Positions 40,385-48,475 of a DNA stretch of 48,475 nucleotides are shown one piece after another. A model generated the notes under the pieces. It did not search any database. It was given only the letters and a program-made list of their open reading frames with translations, and had not been told where the DNA came from. Position 1 is the first letter of the stretch. Each line of letters begins with the position of its first letter. The stretch is from Paraflavisolibacter caeni (GTDB lineage Bacteria > Bacteroidota > Bacteroidia > Chitinophagales > Chitinophagaceae), in NCBI RefSeq assembly GCF_025628885.1, contig NZ_JAOTIF010000006.1:1-48475 (forward strand), in the 5' to 3' direction. A program made the translations under genes and the position numbers.

Positions 40385-41417
40385 CGACAACAACGATCTA
40401 AGAGAAAATACGGCTGAAATCTTGGAGCTTGCCGGGTACAAAACACTCACAGCTGCCAATGGTAAACAAGGAGTGGATATAGCTGTGAAAGAGAAACCAT
40501 CCCTTATTGTCTGCGATATTATGATGCCAGAATTGGACGGTTATGGTGTACTGCATCTTTTGCGTAAGAATACGGATACACAAAATATTCCATTTATCTT
40601 TCTTACTGCTAAGACTGAACGAAGTGATTTTAGAAAGGGTATGGAAATGGGGGCCGATGACTATGTGACCAAGCCTTTTGAAGATATCGAACTGCTGAAT
40701 GCAATTGAAGTAAGATTAAAAAAATCCGAGATTCTCGATCAAAAATACCCTCCTTCTCCCCAGGGCCTATCACAATTTGTGAAGGATATTAAGGATACTG
40801 GCGTGCTGAAACAGTTGTCAGACCAGTACGACGTGGAAGAGTATAATAAAAAGCAGGCGCTCTACCAGGAAGGCAAACGCCCTCGTTTTCTATATTACTT
40901 GGTAAGCGGCAAAGTAAAAGGGCACAAGACCCATGAGGATGGTAAAGAATATATTACAGATTTACATAGTGCCGGCGATTTTATTGGTTATTCTGCCTTG
41001 ATCGAAGATAAAAATTATGACGATAGCGCCACAGTTATTGAAGACGCAGAGATCATGCAGATCCCAAGAGAGGATTTCCTACAGATGATTTACAGCGACG
41101 TAAGTATTGCTGCAAAATTCATTCGCATTATTACCCAGAATGTTAAAGAAAAAGAAGAGCGCCTGCTGAGCCTGGCTTATAGCTCTCTGCGGAAAAGGGT
41201 AGCTAAGGCGCTAGTCGATATCAATGCCAAATTCAATACAGCTGACGAAAAGAACCCTATTGAGATATCCAGGGAAGAGATTGCTCAGTATGTTGGTACC
41301 GCTACTGAGTCTTTGATACGGACACTTAGCGATTTCAAATCAGAGAAATTGATTGATATAAAAGGTGGAAAGATCGTCGTAAGTGATGTGAATCGCCTGA
41401 AACACCTTATGTATTAA
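40359..41417 (+). CDS. response regulator: receiver-cNMP-binding-Crp/HTH fusion
   Basis: 352 residues from the ATG at 40359 (MAKTILVIDDN); ATG 40350 is also possible. Counting from 40350, the receiver domain (about 4-125) has DD at 12-13, phospho-acceptor Asp 56 in VCDIMMPELDGYG, and Lys 108 in YVTKPF. A cyclic-nucleotide-binding-like beta-roll (about 150-265: LYQEGKRPRFLYYLVSGKVKGHKTHEDGKEY, about 172-202) and a Crp-type helix-turn-helix (about 285-345: ISREEIAQYVGTATESLIRTLSDF) follow. FNR-type N-terminal cysteines are absent. Crp/Fnr activation thus appears to be controlled by phosphorylation from the overlapping kinase rather than by direct O2 or NO sensing. Confidence 0.94.
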   Translation: MAKTILVIDDNNDLRENTAEILELAGYKTLTAANGKQGVDIAVKEKPSLIVCDIMMPELDGYGVLHLLRKNTDTQNIPFIFLTAKTERSDFRKGMEMGADDYVTKPFEDIELLNAIEVRLKKSEILDQKYPPSPQGLSQFVKDIKDTGVLKQLSDQYDVEEYNKKQALYQEGKRPRFLYYLVSGKVKGHKTHEDGKEYITDLHSAGDFIGYSALIEDKNYDDSATVIEDAEIMQIPREDFLQMIYSDVSIAAKFIRIITQNVKEKEERLLSLAYSSLRKRVAKALVDINAKFNTADEKNPIEISREEIAQYVGTATESLIRTLSDFKSEKLIDIKGGKIVVSDVNRLKHLMY

Positions 41418-41452
41418 TTGTATAACAGCCAGCAACAAATTAGATATCATAC

Positions 41453-41493
41453 CTATACTCATCCTTAGTAAGGTGTTACTAGGGTGAGTATAG
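41453..41493 (+). terminator. long hairpin after receiver-Crp gene
   Basis: CTATACTCATCC (41453-41464) pairs with GGGTGAGTATAG (41482-41493) with one G-T pair, continuing inward as TAGTAA/TTACTA with one bulge and a GGTG loop. The following ATTTAAT gives only a weak U tract. The remaining gap to 41864 holds a possible -7 box TACCTTTG (41656-41663) but no gene. Confidence 0.6.
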
Positions 41494-41864
41494 ATTTAAT
41501 CCGACTTAGATCATAATCTAAATATTAAAATTATCTTTCTATCATAACTCTCTGAATTTTTATAAATCTTTCTAAAAAACATTCGTTTCGATGAGTTATG
41601 ATAAATGTCCTGTGAATGGTTAACTGTAATCATTCAACTCCCTATTACTTCATTTTACCTTTGATCACCTTTAGATTTTGGCAAAACTCACTAATGAATA
41701 ATTAAAGCTGATTTTTCCATTATAGTCAAAGTGGTGCGCAAGAGTGAAATGTGTGGCAGTTCTTATAGTCTCAATTGTTTCGTTCTCGTTATTTTTTGAC
41801 ATGATAGGGATGCAACTTTTCTTATAATGAGTAAGCTATACAAAAAGACTAACGGTATAACGCT

Positions 41865-43241
41865 ATGCAAAACGAAGAAGTGAATCCTTTATTGATTCGA
41901 AAATATAACCAGCCCGTTCCTCGGTATACGAGCTATCCTACTGTGCCCTTCTGGAAAGAGGAACTAGTTGCTGAAGACTGGATCAATGTATTCAGAAAGC
42001 GTTTTGATGAGCAAAATGCTATTGGTGGTATTAGCCTGTACATACACTTGCCATTTTGTGAGTCGTTGTGCACATATTGTGGGTGTAATAAAAAGATTAC
42101 AAAAAACCATAGTGTAGAGGAAGAGTACCTGGGCGTGCTGGAGAAAGAATGGAAACTTTACCGGAAACTGATGAACCAGACTCCCGTAATCAGGGAAGTA
42201 CATTTAGGTGGAGGAACGCCTACATTCTTTTCCCCTGCTAATCTGCAGCGGTTGATGGGCATCCTTTTGAAGGATAGTATTGTGCACCCTCATCATGAAT
42301 TTAGTGTAGAAGGGCACCCGAACAATACAACCGTTGAGCATTTAAAGGTATTATATGCCCAGGGTTTCCGCCGGATTAGCTTTGGTGTTCAGGACAACGA
42401 CCCTGAAGTGCAGCGTGTAATAAATCGCATTCAACCTATTGAAAATCTGATCAAAGCAACAGAAAATGCCCGTAGAATTGGTTTTACTTCAATCAATTAC
42501 GACCTTATCTATGGGTTGCCTCTTCAGACGCTTGAAAGTATTGAAAGAACAATCAGGCAGGTGCTTGAATTAAAGCCAGACCGCATTGCCTTTTACAGCT
42601 ATGCACACGTTCCCTGGACAAGTAAGGCTCAACGCCTGTTTGATGAAAGTCACCTTCCTTCTGCAGCTGATAAAATTCAGCTGTATTTAAAAGGAAAGCA
42701 AATGCTGATGGCTAATGGCTATTCGGATATAGGAATGGACCATTTTGCATTGCCCCATGATGATCTATACAAGGCAAGATTGGATGGAAGGCTGCATCGC
42801 AACTTTATGGGATATACAACACAGCAAACAGGATTGTTACTCGGTTTGGGCGTTTCCAGCATATCTGATGCTGGTGTTGCTTATGTTCAGAACGAAAAAA
42901 CTATACATGATTATTATAAAAGAATCAATGAAAAACGATTGGCAATTAAAAGGGGTTACCTGCTAAATGCCGAAGATGCTGCTTTTCGCAAGTACATCCT
43001 GGATATCAGCTGTCGTGCAGCTACCAGGTTCGAGCCTGAACACCTGCCTCTACTGCGTCAATATACTTTCCCTAAGCTGGAAGCTCTGGCTGCAGATGGT
43101 TTGATTGAGTGGAATGAAGATGGCGTGCAATTAACCGCTCAAGGGCATTATTTCATACGAAATGTGTGTAGTGCATTTGACTTATACCTATTGAGAAACG
43201 AAATGAATACCGAAAAACAGCTGTTTAGCAAGGCAATTTAG
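41865..43241 (+). CDS. hemN: oxygen-independent coproporphyrinogen III oxidase
   Basis: A radical-SAM enzyme that decarboxylates coproporphyrinogen III to protoporphyrinogen IX without O2. 458 residues. The 4Fe-4S motif is complete in HLPFCESLCTYCGCNKK (Cys 65, Cys 69, Cys 72, with HemN-typical Cys 74). The N-terminal RYTSYPTVPFW and the glycine-rich LGGGTPTFFS (SAM binding) are typical of true HemN rather than HemW. The C-terminal domain (about 365-440) completes the HemN length. Position downstream of a Crp-type regulator suggests anaerobic control, supplying haem for the cytochromes nearby. Confidence 0.96.
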   Translation: MQNEEVNPLLIRKYNQPVPRYTSYPTVPFWKEELVAEDWINVFRKRFDEQNAIGGISLYIHLPFCESLCTYCGCNKKITKNHSVEEEYLGVLEKEWKLYRKLMNQTPVIREVHLGGGTPTFFSPANLQRLMGILLKDSIVHPHHEFSVEGHPNNTTVEHLKVLYAQGFRRISFGVQDNDPEVQRVINRIQPIENLIKATENARRIGFTSINYDLIYGLPLQTLESIERTIRQVLELKPDRIAFYSYAHVPWTSKAQRLFDESHLPSAADKIQLYLKGKQMLMANGYSDIGMDHFALPHDDLYKARLDGRLHRNFMGYTTQQTGLLLGLGVSSISDAGVAYVQNEKTIHDYYKRINEKRLAIKRGYLLNAEDAAFRKYILDISCRAATRFEPEHLPLLRQYTFPKLEALAADGLIEWNEDGVQLTAQGHYFIRNVCSAFDLYLLRNEMNTEKQLFSKAI

Positions 43242-43279
43242 CCTCATCCTTAGTGCAATTTTTCTCATAATAAATCCAC

Positions 43280-43307
43280 ACCTCAGTTTTCTTGCTGAGG
43301 TTTTTTT
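43280..43307 (+). terminator. rho-independent terminator after hemN
   Basis: ACCTCAG (43280-43286) pairs with CTGAGGT (43295-43301) around an 8-base loop, followed by T7. Confidence 0.9.
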
Positions 43308-43406
43308 ATTTATAGCCTCTTCAATTAATAATCAAGGGGTGAAATCTTCAGGACCAAATCCTTGAAACAATAAAAATTTTAAAGTAAATTTCAATAAATT
43401 AAGAGC

Positions 43407-43634
43407 ATGGCACACACAAAGACAGTTCAATTTGTTGGCGGGCCCTTAGATGGAAAAACTCGGGAAATTGCCAGTGATGTAACCTCATACGAATTAGATC
43501 AACCACCGCCACCTGAAGATTTACATTCAGGAGAGATGCCGGTTGGTTTTTTTCCTCCCTTCCACAGGTATGTCTATGAAGAATCTCCGGAGAATAGAAA
43601 TGTTTTTATTATAAGAAAACATGAGCATTCTTAA
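43407..43634 (+). CDS. small conserved hypothetical protein (GGPLDG motif)
   Basis: 75 residues, soluble, with VQFVGGPLDGKTREI at the start (about 7-21), a proline-rich stretch (LDQPPPPEDL), and a C-terminal FHRYVYEESPENRNVFIIRK segment. The GGPxDG motif near the N-terminus followed by a Y-x-Y strand is a pattern seen in many small bacterial and phage hypothetical proteins; I do not know its function. It stands alone between the hemN terminator and another small gene. Confidence 0.65.
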   Translation: MAHTKTVQFVGGPLDGKTREIASDVTSYELDQPPPPEDLHSGEMPVGFFPPFHRYVYEESPENRNVFIIRKHEHS

Positions 43635-43884
43635 CCGCTCTTTAGTTTCTGTCAAATAGGGCTTTTCCAGCCTTTCTGAAATAGGTTACACATCTTGTGA
43701 ATCATAAACACGCACCTACAAGGATATGATTCCCGGGATGGTGCGGCTTTATATTAAAATTTGCTTTAACAATATTTTAGACGATATTTTTAGCCAGTTG
43801 GACGATGTATAAGTGGTTGTTTTCTATCAAAAACTAATTTTGTCGTCTCATTTACCCTTATATATTTTACAAATATCCAAGAAT

Positions 43885-44061
43885 ATGAAAAAGTATCTAA
43901 CTGAGAAGAACGCATTGACTGTGATGGCTAGCTTGTTTTGCCTCGTAATGATTTTCGTTGCTGTCATCAAAAGACAATCTCTATGGGAGGCATTAGCATT
44001 TGGCCTGGCTTTTAGCTTTTCAATTGAGCTCATTTGCCACAGAGCTAAGGAAAACGAATAA
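43885..44061 (+). CDS. small two-helix membrane protein
   Basis: 58 residues from the ATG at 43885, with two hydrophobic helices (about 10-26 and 35-51) separated by KRQSL and a charged tail HRAKENE. Starts further upstream (43813) lack support. No family recognised. Codon usage and a distinct ATG make it plausible, but a short hydrophobic frame can arise by chance. Confidence 0.5.
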   Translation: MKKYLTEKNALTVMASLFCLVMIFVAVIKRQSLWEALAFGLAFSFSIELICHRAKENE

Positions 44062-44146
44062 TTCTTCATTTTCCTGTTCATTCGCTGTAATTTTTCCCTT
44101 TTTCTTGATTATTTCGTTAATTATTACCCTGTAGGCTTCCAGAAGA

Positions 44147-44608
44147 TTACCGGAGTGCCTCAAAATTGTATTTCACATTGCTCCAAAATTCATCAAGTAA
44201 GATGATCCTGGGTTTGAAAAATGAAATCAATTTCGGCCAGTCTTCCTTTTTGAAGATGCTCACACCAGTTATTTCATGATAGATCCGGCTGATCGTTTTA
44301 CCGTGATCATTGGTTACATGTTGGTTCCAGAACCACTCTTCTTCAACAATACTTTGAAAAACATTCTTTAACTGGATAAATTGCTCAAAGTATAACAGCT
44401 GTATGCCAGGATCGGGATGTGACAGTTCAATGGCAATCGATGCTTTTTTATTATCCGCATGCATCCGGAACTGAATGTGCTTTTCTCCTGTTTTATAGTT
44501 GATCCAGTTTATTTTCTCTCCATCTGCTGATAAAATCGGTGCCATATATTGACCGAATGCTGTCCAGAACTCCTCTTTCAGTTTTGCCGCTTCTTGTTTT
44601 GAGTACAT
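44147..44608 (-). CDS. DUF4268 domain protein
   Basis: 153 residues from the ATG at 44608 (MYSKQEAAKLKEEFWTAFGQYM); an upstream start at 44683 would add 25 hydrophobic-rich residues not typical of the family. DUF4268 is found alone in Bacteroidota and also fused to nuclease-like domains elsewhere. The sequence has an EFWTAFGQYM helix, beta strands (KHIQFRMHADNKKASIAIEL), and a conserved WPKLISFFKPRIILLDEFW C-terminus. Function unknown; nothing nearby suggests a defence island. Confidence 0.85.
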   Translation of the reverse strand: MYSKQEAAKLKEEFWTAFGQYMAPILSADGEKINWINYKTGEKHIQFRMHADNKKASIAIELSHPDPGIQLLYFEQFIQLKNVFQSIVEEEWFWNQHVTNDHGKTISRIYHEITGVSIFKKEDWPKLISFFKPRIILLDEFWSNVKYNFEALR

Positions 44609-44884
44609 TGATAACCAATAGTTTTTTATGCAAAGTATTGTGAAATTATACCATTTTGTAATTACCATTCTGGCCAGAACCACTAAGTGATGTTCGTATG
44701 ATTTATGGCGGTAGCGTCAAGGACTTCTACTTCATTACACGGGTTAACTAAACTTCTAATTGAGTTAAAATGGAAGACACCTTGTGCAAAAGAAAACGTA
44801 TATTCATGTATTCCTCAGATTCAAGACAGTAATATCTATTTATAGAGTAGTGTGACCATTTTATTATTCTGAAAATTTGGTTTC

Positions 44885-47500
44885 ATGAAGAGAAGTATTG
44901 TCTGCTTACTTGTTAGCCTGGGTATTTGGTTGGCAGCTAAGGCCGACCATATAACCGGGGGGGAAATGTACTATACTTTTTTAGGAGCATCGGGTGGCGT
45001 ATATCAATACAGGATTACAGCAAAACTGTTTAAAGATTGCCATAGAAACAGGCAGTTTCCCGATCCTGCAATTATTTCTGTTTTTGATAAAGCAACCAAC
45101 AGTCGTATTAAGGATCTTGCTGTTCCCCTTGCCAATTCAGGGCGGCTTGAATTATCCAACACCAATAAATGCATTACAAATCCCCCGGATGTTTGTTACG
45201 ATTTAGCCTACTACAACTTTGACCTTTCTTTGCCGGGTTCTCCGGATGGATATCTTATTGCGCTCCAAATTGTTTTTCGAATCAATGGTATTAGTAACCT
45301 GAGTAGTGGCTATGGGAATGTAGGTGCTACATTTACCGCTGAAATCCCATCTACAACCACCATGGCGACAGCACCACAAAATAATAGTGCACGGTTCAAT
45401 AGCGACGACATGGTTGTAGTTTGTGCTGATAATTCATTCAACTACAGCTTCGCAGCCGAGGATCTTGATGGTGACGAACTGCGTTATTCATTCTGCAATG
45501 CATATCAGGGTGGTTCTTTTGGTGGGGGAAGTACTAGTAATCCTGCCTCTCCACCTCCTTTCTTATCTGTTCCTTACGAGGGCACGGCATTTACCGGCTC
45601 TTCTCCCTTGGGTAATACAGTTACAATAGACTCTAAAACTGGTATGATCAAGGGTACTGCACCAGCTAGCGGCACTTACGTGGTTACAGTTTGCGTAGAA
45701 GAAATTCGCAATGGTAAAGTAATCGCATTACAGAGAAAAGACTTGCAGATAAATATCACATCCTGCACCATCGCTGCCGCATCCTTACTGCCAGAGTACC
45801 AGCTTTGCGATGATTCTAAAACATTAGCCCTCAACAACCGTGCTTACAGTCCATTAATTCAAACTTATTACTGGGAGTTTTCTGACCAGGAGGGCACACC
45901 TGTCTTCTCATCATCCTCTTCCAATCCTGTATATACTTTCTCCGATACTGGCCTGTACAAAATTAAACTAATCATCAACCGGGGCCAGGAGTGTTCAGAC
46001 TCAATTACATCGGTGGCCAGGGTTTATCCTGGTTTTAAGCCTGGCTTTGAAGTCAATGGTATCTGTTCTAAAAAGCCAACCAGGTTCAGCGATGCTACTA
46101 CATCAGTTTATGGAGCGGCGTACAAGTGGACCTGGGATTTTGGTGACAACGATCTCAGTGATGACATATCAACCCTGCAGAATCCTAGTTATGCCTATTC
46201 TGGTATTGGAGTCAAAAATGTACAGCTGATCGTATCCAATACAAATGGCTGTGTAGATACGATCAGTAAGGCTGTTTCAATAGTTGATAAACCTCCTTTG
46301 GGCCTTGCTTTTCGCGATACGGTCATTTGTATAAACGATCAGTTAACGCTTCACGCAATAGGGGGTGGCCTTTTTAAATGGTCCCCGCAATCTAACATTA
46401 CGGGTAGTACCACAAATTCACCAACAGTGACTCCCCATGCAACTACTACCTATTTTGTTGAATTGGATGACGGAGGCTGCCTGAATAGCGATTCAGTAAC
46501 CGTAAACGTGGTCAGTAAAGTAAATGTGCAGGCCATGAATGATACTACGATTTGTCAGGGAGATGAAATTCGACTAGGGGTGGTTTCAGATGGTTTATCT
46601 TATTCCTGGACGCCTGCAGAACAACTGAATGATGCTTTTTCAAAAAATCCACTTGCTGTCACCAATGCTACTTCAACCTATGAAGTAACTGCCCGAATTG
46701 GTGGTTGCTCTGCCTCAGATAGGATCCTGGTAAAAACTGTTCCCTATCCAAATGCAAATGCAGGCAATGATACAACCATATGTTTTGCCACATCGGCCCA
46801 ACTGTCTGGCAGCATGGATGGAAATAATGCAGTCTGGTCTCCGGCTATTGGAATGAATGCTGCCAATACCCTACATCCAACTGTTCGCCCGAAAAACACT
46901 ACAGCTTATACACTTTCTGTTTATGATTCAAAGGGATGTCCAAAAGCTGGACTGGATACTGTGGTCATTACAGTATTGCCCGATATAAACGCTTCAGCCG
47001 GAAGAGATACAGCTGTGTCGGTTGGTCAGCCTTTACAGCTGCAAGCCAAAGGAGGAGAAAGTTACTCTTGGTCTCCCGCTTCCAATTTGTCGGCAACTGA
47101 TGTTTCTAATCCAGTTGCTGTTTATTATGAACCCAGTGAGGGGCAGTTATATAAAGTACTGGTATCAAACGAAGCCGGCTGCACAGATTCCGCCTTTATT
47201 ACAGTCAAAGTATTTCAAAAAGGGCCTTATATATATGTTCCCAATGCATTCACTCCAAATGATGATGGACGGAACGATCTACTAAGACCTATTGCAGTGG
47301 GAATACAGCGTATTGAACAGTTTATCGTATACAACCGATGGGGGCAAACCGTATTTAGCACTGCTGAAAACGGCAATGGATGGGATGGCCGGATTAATGG
47401 TAAGGAGCAGGCTTCTGGTACCTATGTGTGGCTGGTAAAAGCCGTGGATTACAATGGTAAATCCTATTTCCGCAAAGGAACAGCAGCTTTAATCAGATGA
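44885..47500 (+). CDS. large T9SS type B secreted protein with PKD/Ig-like repeats
   Basis: 871 residues. Signal peptide (about 1-21, ending AKAD), then a region typical of gliding/adhesion proteins (ITGGEMYYTFLG...YQYRITAKLFKDC). Two PKD-like domains (about 305-375 and 385-465: YYWEFSDQEG...YTFSDTGLYKIKLI and YKWTWDFGDN). Four further repeats of about 75-90 residues, each opening with DT(T/V)(I)C or RDTAV and containing W(S/T)P (WSPQSN, WTPAEQ, WSPAIG, WSPASN). C-terminal gliding-motility-associated type B sorting domain (about 785-871: YVPNAFTPNDDGRNDLL, YNRWGQTVF, NGWDGRING). A surface adhesin or gliding component exported by T9SS. Confidence 0.93.
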   Translation: MKRSIVCLLVSLGIWLAAKADHITGGEMYYTFLGASGGVYQYRITAKLFKDCHRNRQFPDPAIISVFDKATNSRIKDLAVPLANSGRLELSNTNKCITNPPDVCYDLAYYNFDLSLPGSPDGYLIALQIVFRINGISNLSSGYGNVGATFTAEIPSTTTMATAPQNNSARFNSDDMVVVCADNSFNYSFAAEDLDGDELRYSFCNAYQGGSFGGGSTSNPASPPPFLSVPYEGTAFTGSSPLGNTVTIDSKTGMIKGTAPASGTYVVTVCVEEIRNGKVIALQRKDLQINITSCTIAAASLLPEYQLCDDSKTLALNNRAYSPLIQTYYWEFSDQEGTPVFSSSSSNPVYTFSDTGLYKIKLIINRGQECSDSITSVARVYPGFKPGFEVNGICSKKPTRFSDATTSVYGAAYKWTWDFGDNDLSDDISTLQNPSYAYSGIGVKNVQLIVSNTNGCVDTISKAVSIVDKPPLGLAFRDTVICINDQLTLHAIGGGLFKWSPQSNITGSTTNSPTVTPHATTTYFVELDDGGCLNSDSVTVNVVSKVNVQAMNDTTICQGDEIRLGVVSDGLSYSWTPAEQLNDAFSKNPLAVTNATSTYEVTARIGGCSASDRILVKTVPYPNANAGNDTTICFATSAQLSGSMDGNNAVWSPAIGMNAANTLHPTVRPKNTTAYTLSVYDSKGCPKAGLDTVVITVLPDINASAGRDTAVSVGQPLQLQAKGGESYSWSPASNLSATDVSNPVAVYYEPSEGQLYKVLVSNEAGCTDSAFITVKVFQKGPYIYVPNAFTPNDDGRNDLLRPIAVGIQRIEQFIVYNRWGQTVFSTAENGNGWDGRINGKEQASGTYVWLVKAVDYNGKSYFRKGTAALIR

Positions 47501-47524
47501 TCCTCCTTTTATTCGTCATTCAAT

Positions 47525-48055
47525 CTATCCTTGTTTCACCAGTTGTACCTCTGCATGAAGTTTGATCTCATTACTCACAACAACCTGGCCTGCTTCCGTA
47601 ACCGCATCCCATGTAAGATCAAAATCTTTCCTGTTAATCTTGCCTTCAACGGTAAACCCTGCCTTGGTTTGGCCATAAGGGTCAACTACCTGTCCGCCAT
47701 ATTCTATATTGAGCAATACAGGCTTTGTAATATTCCTGATGGTCAATTGTCCTCTAAGTGTAGCCGTGTCTCCATCAGCTGAGTAATTCAAGCCCACGAA
47801 CTTTAATTGTGGATGTTCTTCTGCATTGAAGAAATCACTTGACTTCAGGTGTGTATCTCTTTGTGCATTATTAGTATCAATTGAATCAATATCAGCCGTA
47901 AATTCAATACGTTTCGCCGTATGAATATCTTCTGTTTCCGTTTCAACTTCCAGGTCAAATTCTTTGAAATATCCAGTTACAGTGGTAATCATCAGGTGTT
48001 TTACCTTAAACTGGATTTCGCTGTGCGCAGGATCGATCTTCCATTTAATAGCCAT
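47525..48055 (-). CDS. YceI family protein, leaderless
   Basis: 176 residues with the full YceI fold: WKIDPAHSEIQFKVKHLMITTVTGYFKEFD at the N-terminus (about 4-33; key DPAHSEIQFKVKHL), HLKSSDFFNAEEHPQLKFV, and LTIRNITKPVLLNIEYGG. Unlike the copy at 23207 there is no signal peptide: the protein begins MAIKWKIDPAHS. It is therefore probably cytoplasmic, as for several YceI proteins in this phylum. Divergent from rpsL with a 330-base gap. Confidence 0.93.
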   Translation of the reverse strand: MAIKWKIDPAHSEIQFKVKHLMITTVTGYFKEFDLEVETETEDIHTAKRIEFTADIDSIDTNNAQRDTHLKSSDFFNAEEHPQLKFVGLNYSADGDTATLRGQLTIRNITKPVLLNIEYGGQVVDPYGQTKAGFTVEGKINRKDFDLTWDAVTEAGQVVVSNEIKLHAEVQLVKQG

Positions 48056-48328
48056 AAATTGAAGTTTTGATGAATGTTTATTGTTGTTTCAACTTCAAAA
48101 ACTAAACCCTGATCCTTTTTTGGAAAGATTTGCCCCGGCGATGGATATTAATTAATAACAATTATTACTGTCCAATATTCCCAAAAGAAGAAAATTGCTC
48201 GTGGACATATTGAATAATATCCCTCAAATTCATCCTCTTTTTCAATCAGAAGAGACTCAGATAATTTGTTAAAACCAGTTTATTTTTGAAAAAAAGGAAA
48301 ATATTTTTGAGAAATTAGAAATTGAATA

Positions 48329-48360
48329 TTTGGTTATTCACATTTTGGCCGTTACCTTTG
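48329..48360 (+). promoter_or_regulatory. rpsL promoter (TTTG-N20-TAnnTTTG)
   Basis: TTTG (48329-48332) and TACCTTTG (48353-48360) are separated by 20 bases, matching the Bacteroidota consensus, with the ATG of rpsL 26 bases after the -7 box. The rest of the gap 48056-48328 is AT-rich with no gene seen. Confidence 0.85.
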
Positions 48361-48385
48361 CCGTCCCAAAAATAAAAGGTTTGTA

Positions 48386-48475
48386 ATGCCTACTATACAG
48401 CAATTAGTTCGTAAAGGAAGAGAAATTATCAGGGCGAAAAGCAAGTCAAGAGCTTTGGATAGCTGCCCTCAACGC
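48386..48475 (+). CDS. rpsL: 30S ribosomal protein S12 (partial, 5' end)
   Basis: Only the first 30 codons are in the window: [13 protein letters not shown] at the start and [14 protein letters not shown] at the edge, which match the S12 N-terminus. S12 is part of the decoding centre and is normally the first gene of the str operon. The gene continues beyond 48475. Confidence 0.96.
   Translation, partial: MPTIQQLVRKGREIIRAKSKSRALDSCPQR

Noticed and set aside
41656-41663. hemN promoter at TACCTTTG
   Set aside because: It matches the -7 box, but no -33 TTTG lies at the right distance and it is about 200 bases from the start codon; mentioned only as a possibility.
44147-44608. DUF4268 gene as part of a restriction or defence system
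   Set aside because: DUF4268 can accompany nuclease domains elsewhere, but here it is a single short protein with no methyltransferase, helicase or nuclease neighbour.

Overview
The window looks like a chromosomal segment of a Bacteroidota bacterium, most likely Chitinophagaceae or a close relative. The evidence is three proteins with type IX secretion (T9SS) sorting domains plus a T9SS plug protein, a bactofilin/AtpZ neighbourhood, LytS/LytTR signalling, DUF4293, DUF5777 and DUF4268 proteins, and promoters of the Bacteroidota form TTTG-N19/20-TAnnTTTG (his operon, rpsL). Shine-Dalgarno sequences are not prominent. No tRNA, rRNA operon, insertion sequence, prophage or CRISPR array was seen. 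The last 90 bases are the start of rpsL.

Layout. 0.2-2.4 kb: a membrane protein resembling the N-terminal part of the bactofilin-linked M23 peptidases, then bactofilin, AtpZ, a membrane protein and a SprT-like metallopeptidase in overlapping order; the ATP synthase genes one would expect next are absent. 2.5-7.7 kb: a YqaE/Pmp3-type protein and two paralogous T9SS cargo proteins. 7.8-15.9 kb: mostly housekeeping genes (DUF4293, glyA, sugar nucleotidyltransferase, nitronate monooxygenase-like, 2H phosphoesterase, FtsX-type permease, T9SS plug protein). 16.1-20.8 kb: beta-lactamase-fold lipoprotein, LytS/LytTR two-component pair, the SRP RNA gene (ffs), transaldolase and a conserved secreted protein. 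20.9-24.6 kb: ECF sigma factor, a protein joining an inner-membrane helix to an outer-membrane barrel-like domain, a monohaem cytochrome lipoprotein, YceI and DUF5777. 24.7-26.05 kb: ArsR regulator with a fused SRPBCC-VOC protein under a large palindromic operator. 26.1-29.7 kb: hisGDC behind a complete histidine attenuator with a 16-residue leader peptide. 29.8-37 kb (minus strand): a clade II type nitrous oxide reductase cluster: cytochrome c, nosZ, fasciclin, membrane-NosL fusion, nosD, nosF, nosY. 37.4-43.2 kb (plus strand): Rrf2 regulator, RIC/ScdA di-iron repair protein, PAS histidine kinase, a receiver-cNMP-Crp fusion regulator and hemN. 43.4-48.5 kb: two small orphan proteins, DUF4268, a large T9SS type B adhesin-like protein, a second YceI, rpsL.

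How the parts fit. The 29.8-43.2 kb stretch reads as one anaerobic/nitrogen-oxide unit: N2O reduction at the membrane, repair of NO-damaged iron centres, an Rrf2 regulator with NsrR/IscR-like cysteines, a kinase/Crp-type regulator pair and oxygen-independent haem synthesis. The clearest regulatory finds, all read directly from sequence, are the his attenuator (leader peptide plus three competing segments), the 53-bp operator over the arsR promoter, hairpins bracketing the fasciclin gene inside the nos cluster, and a small family of GC-rich palindromic repeats that run into the ends of two genes.
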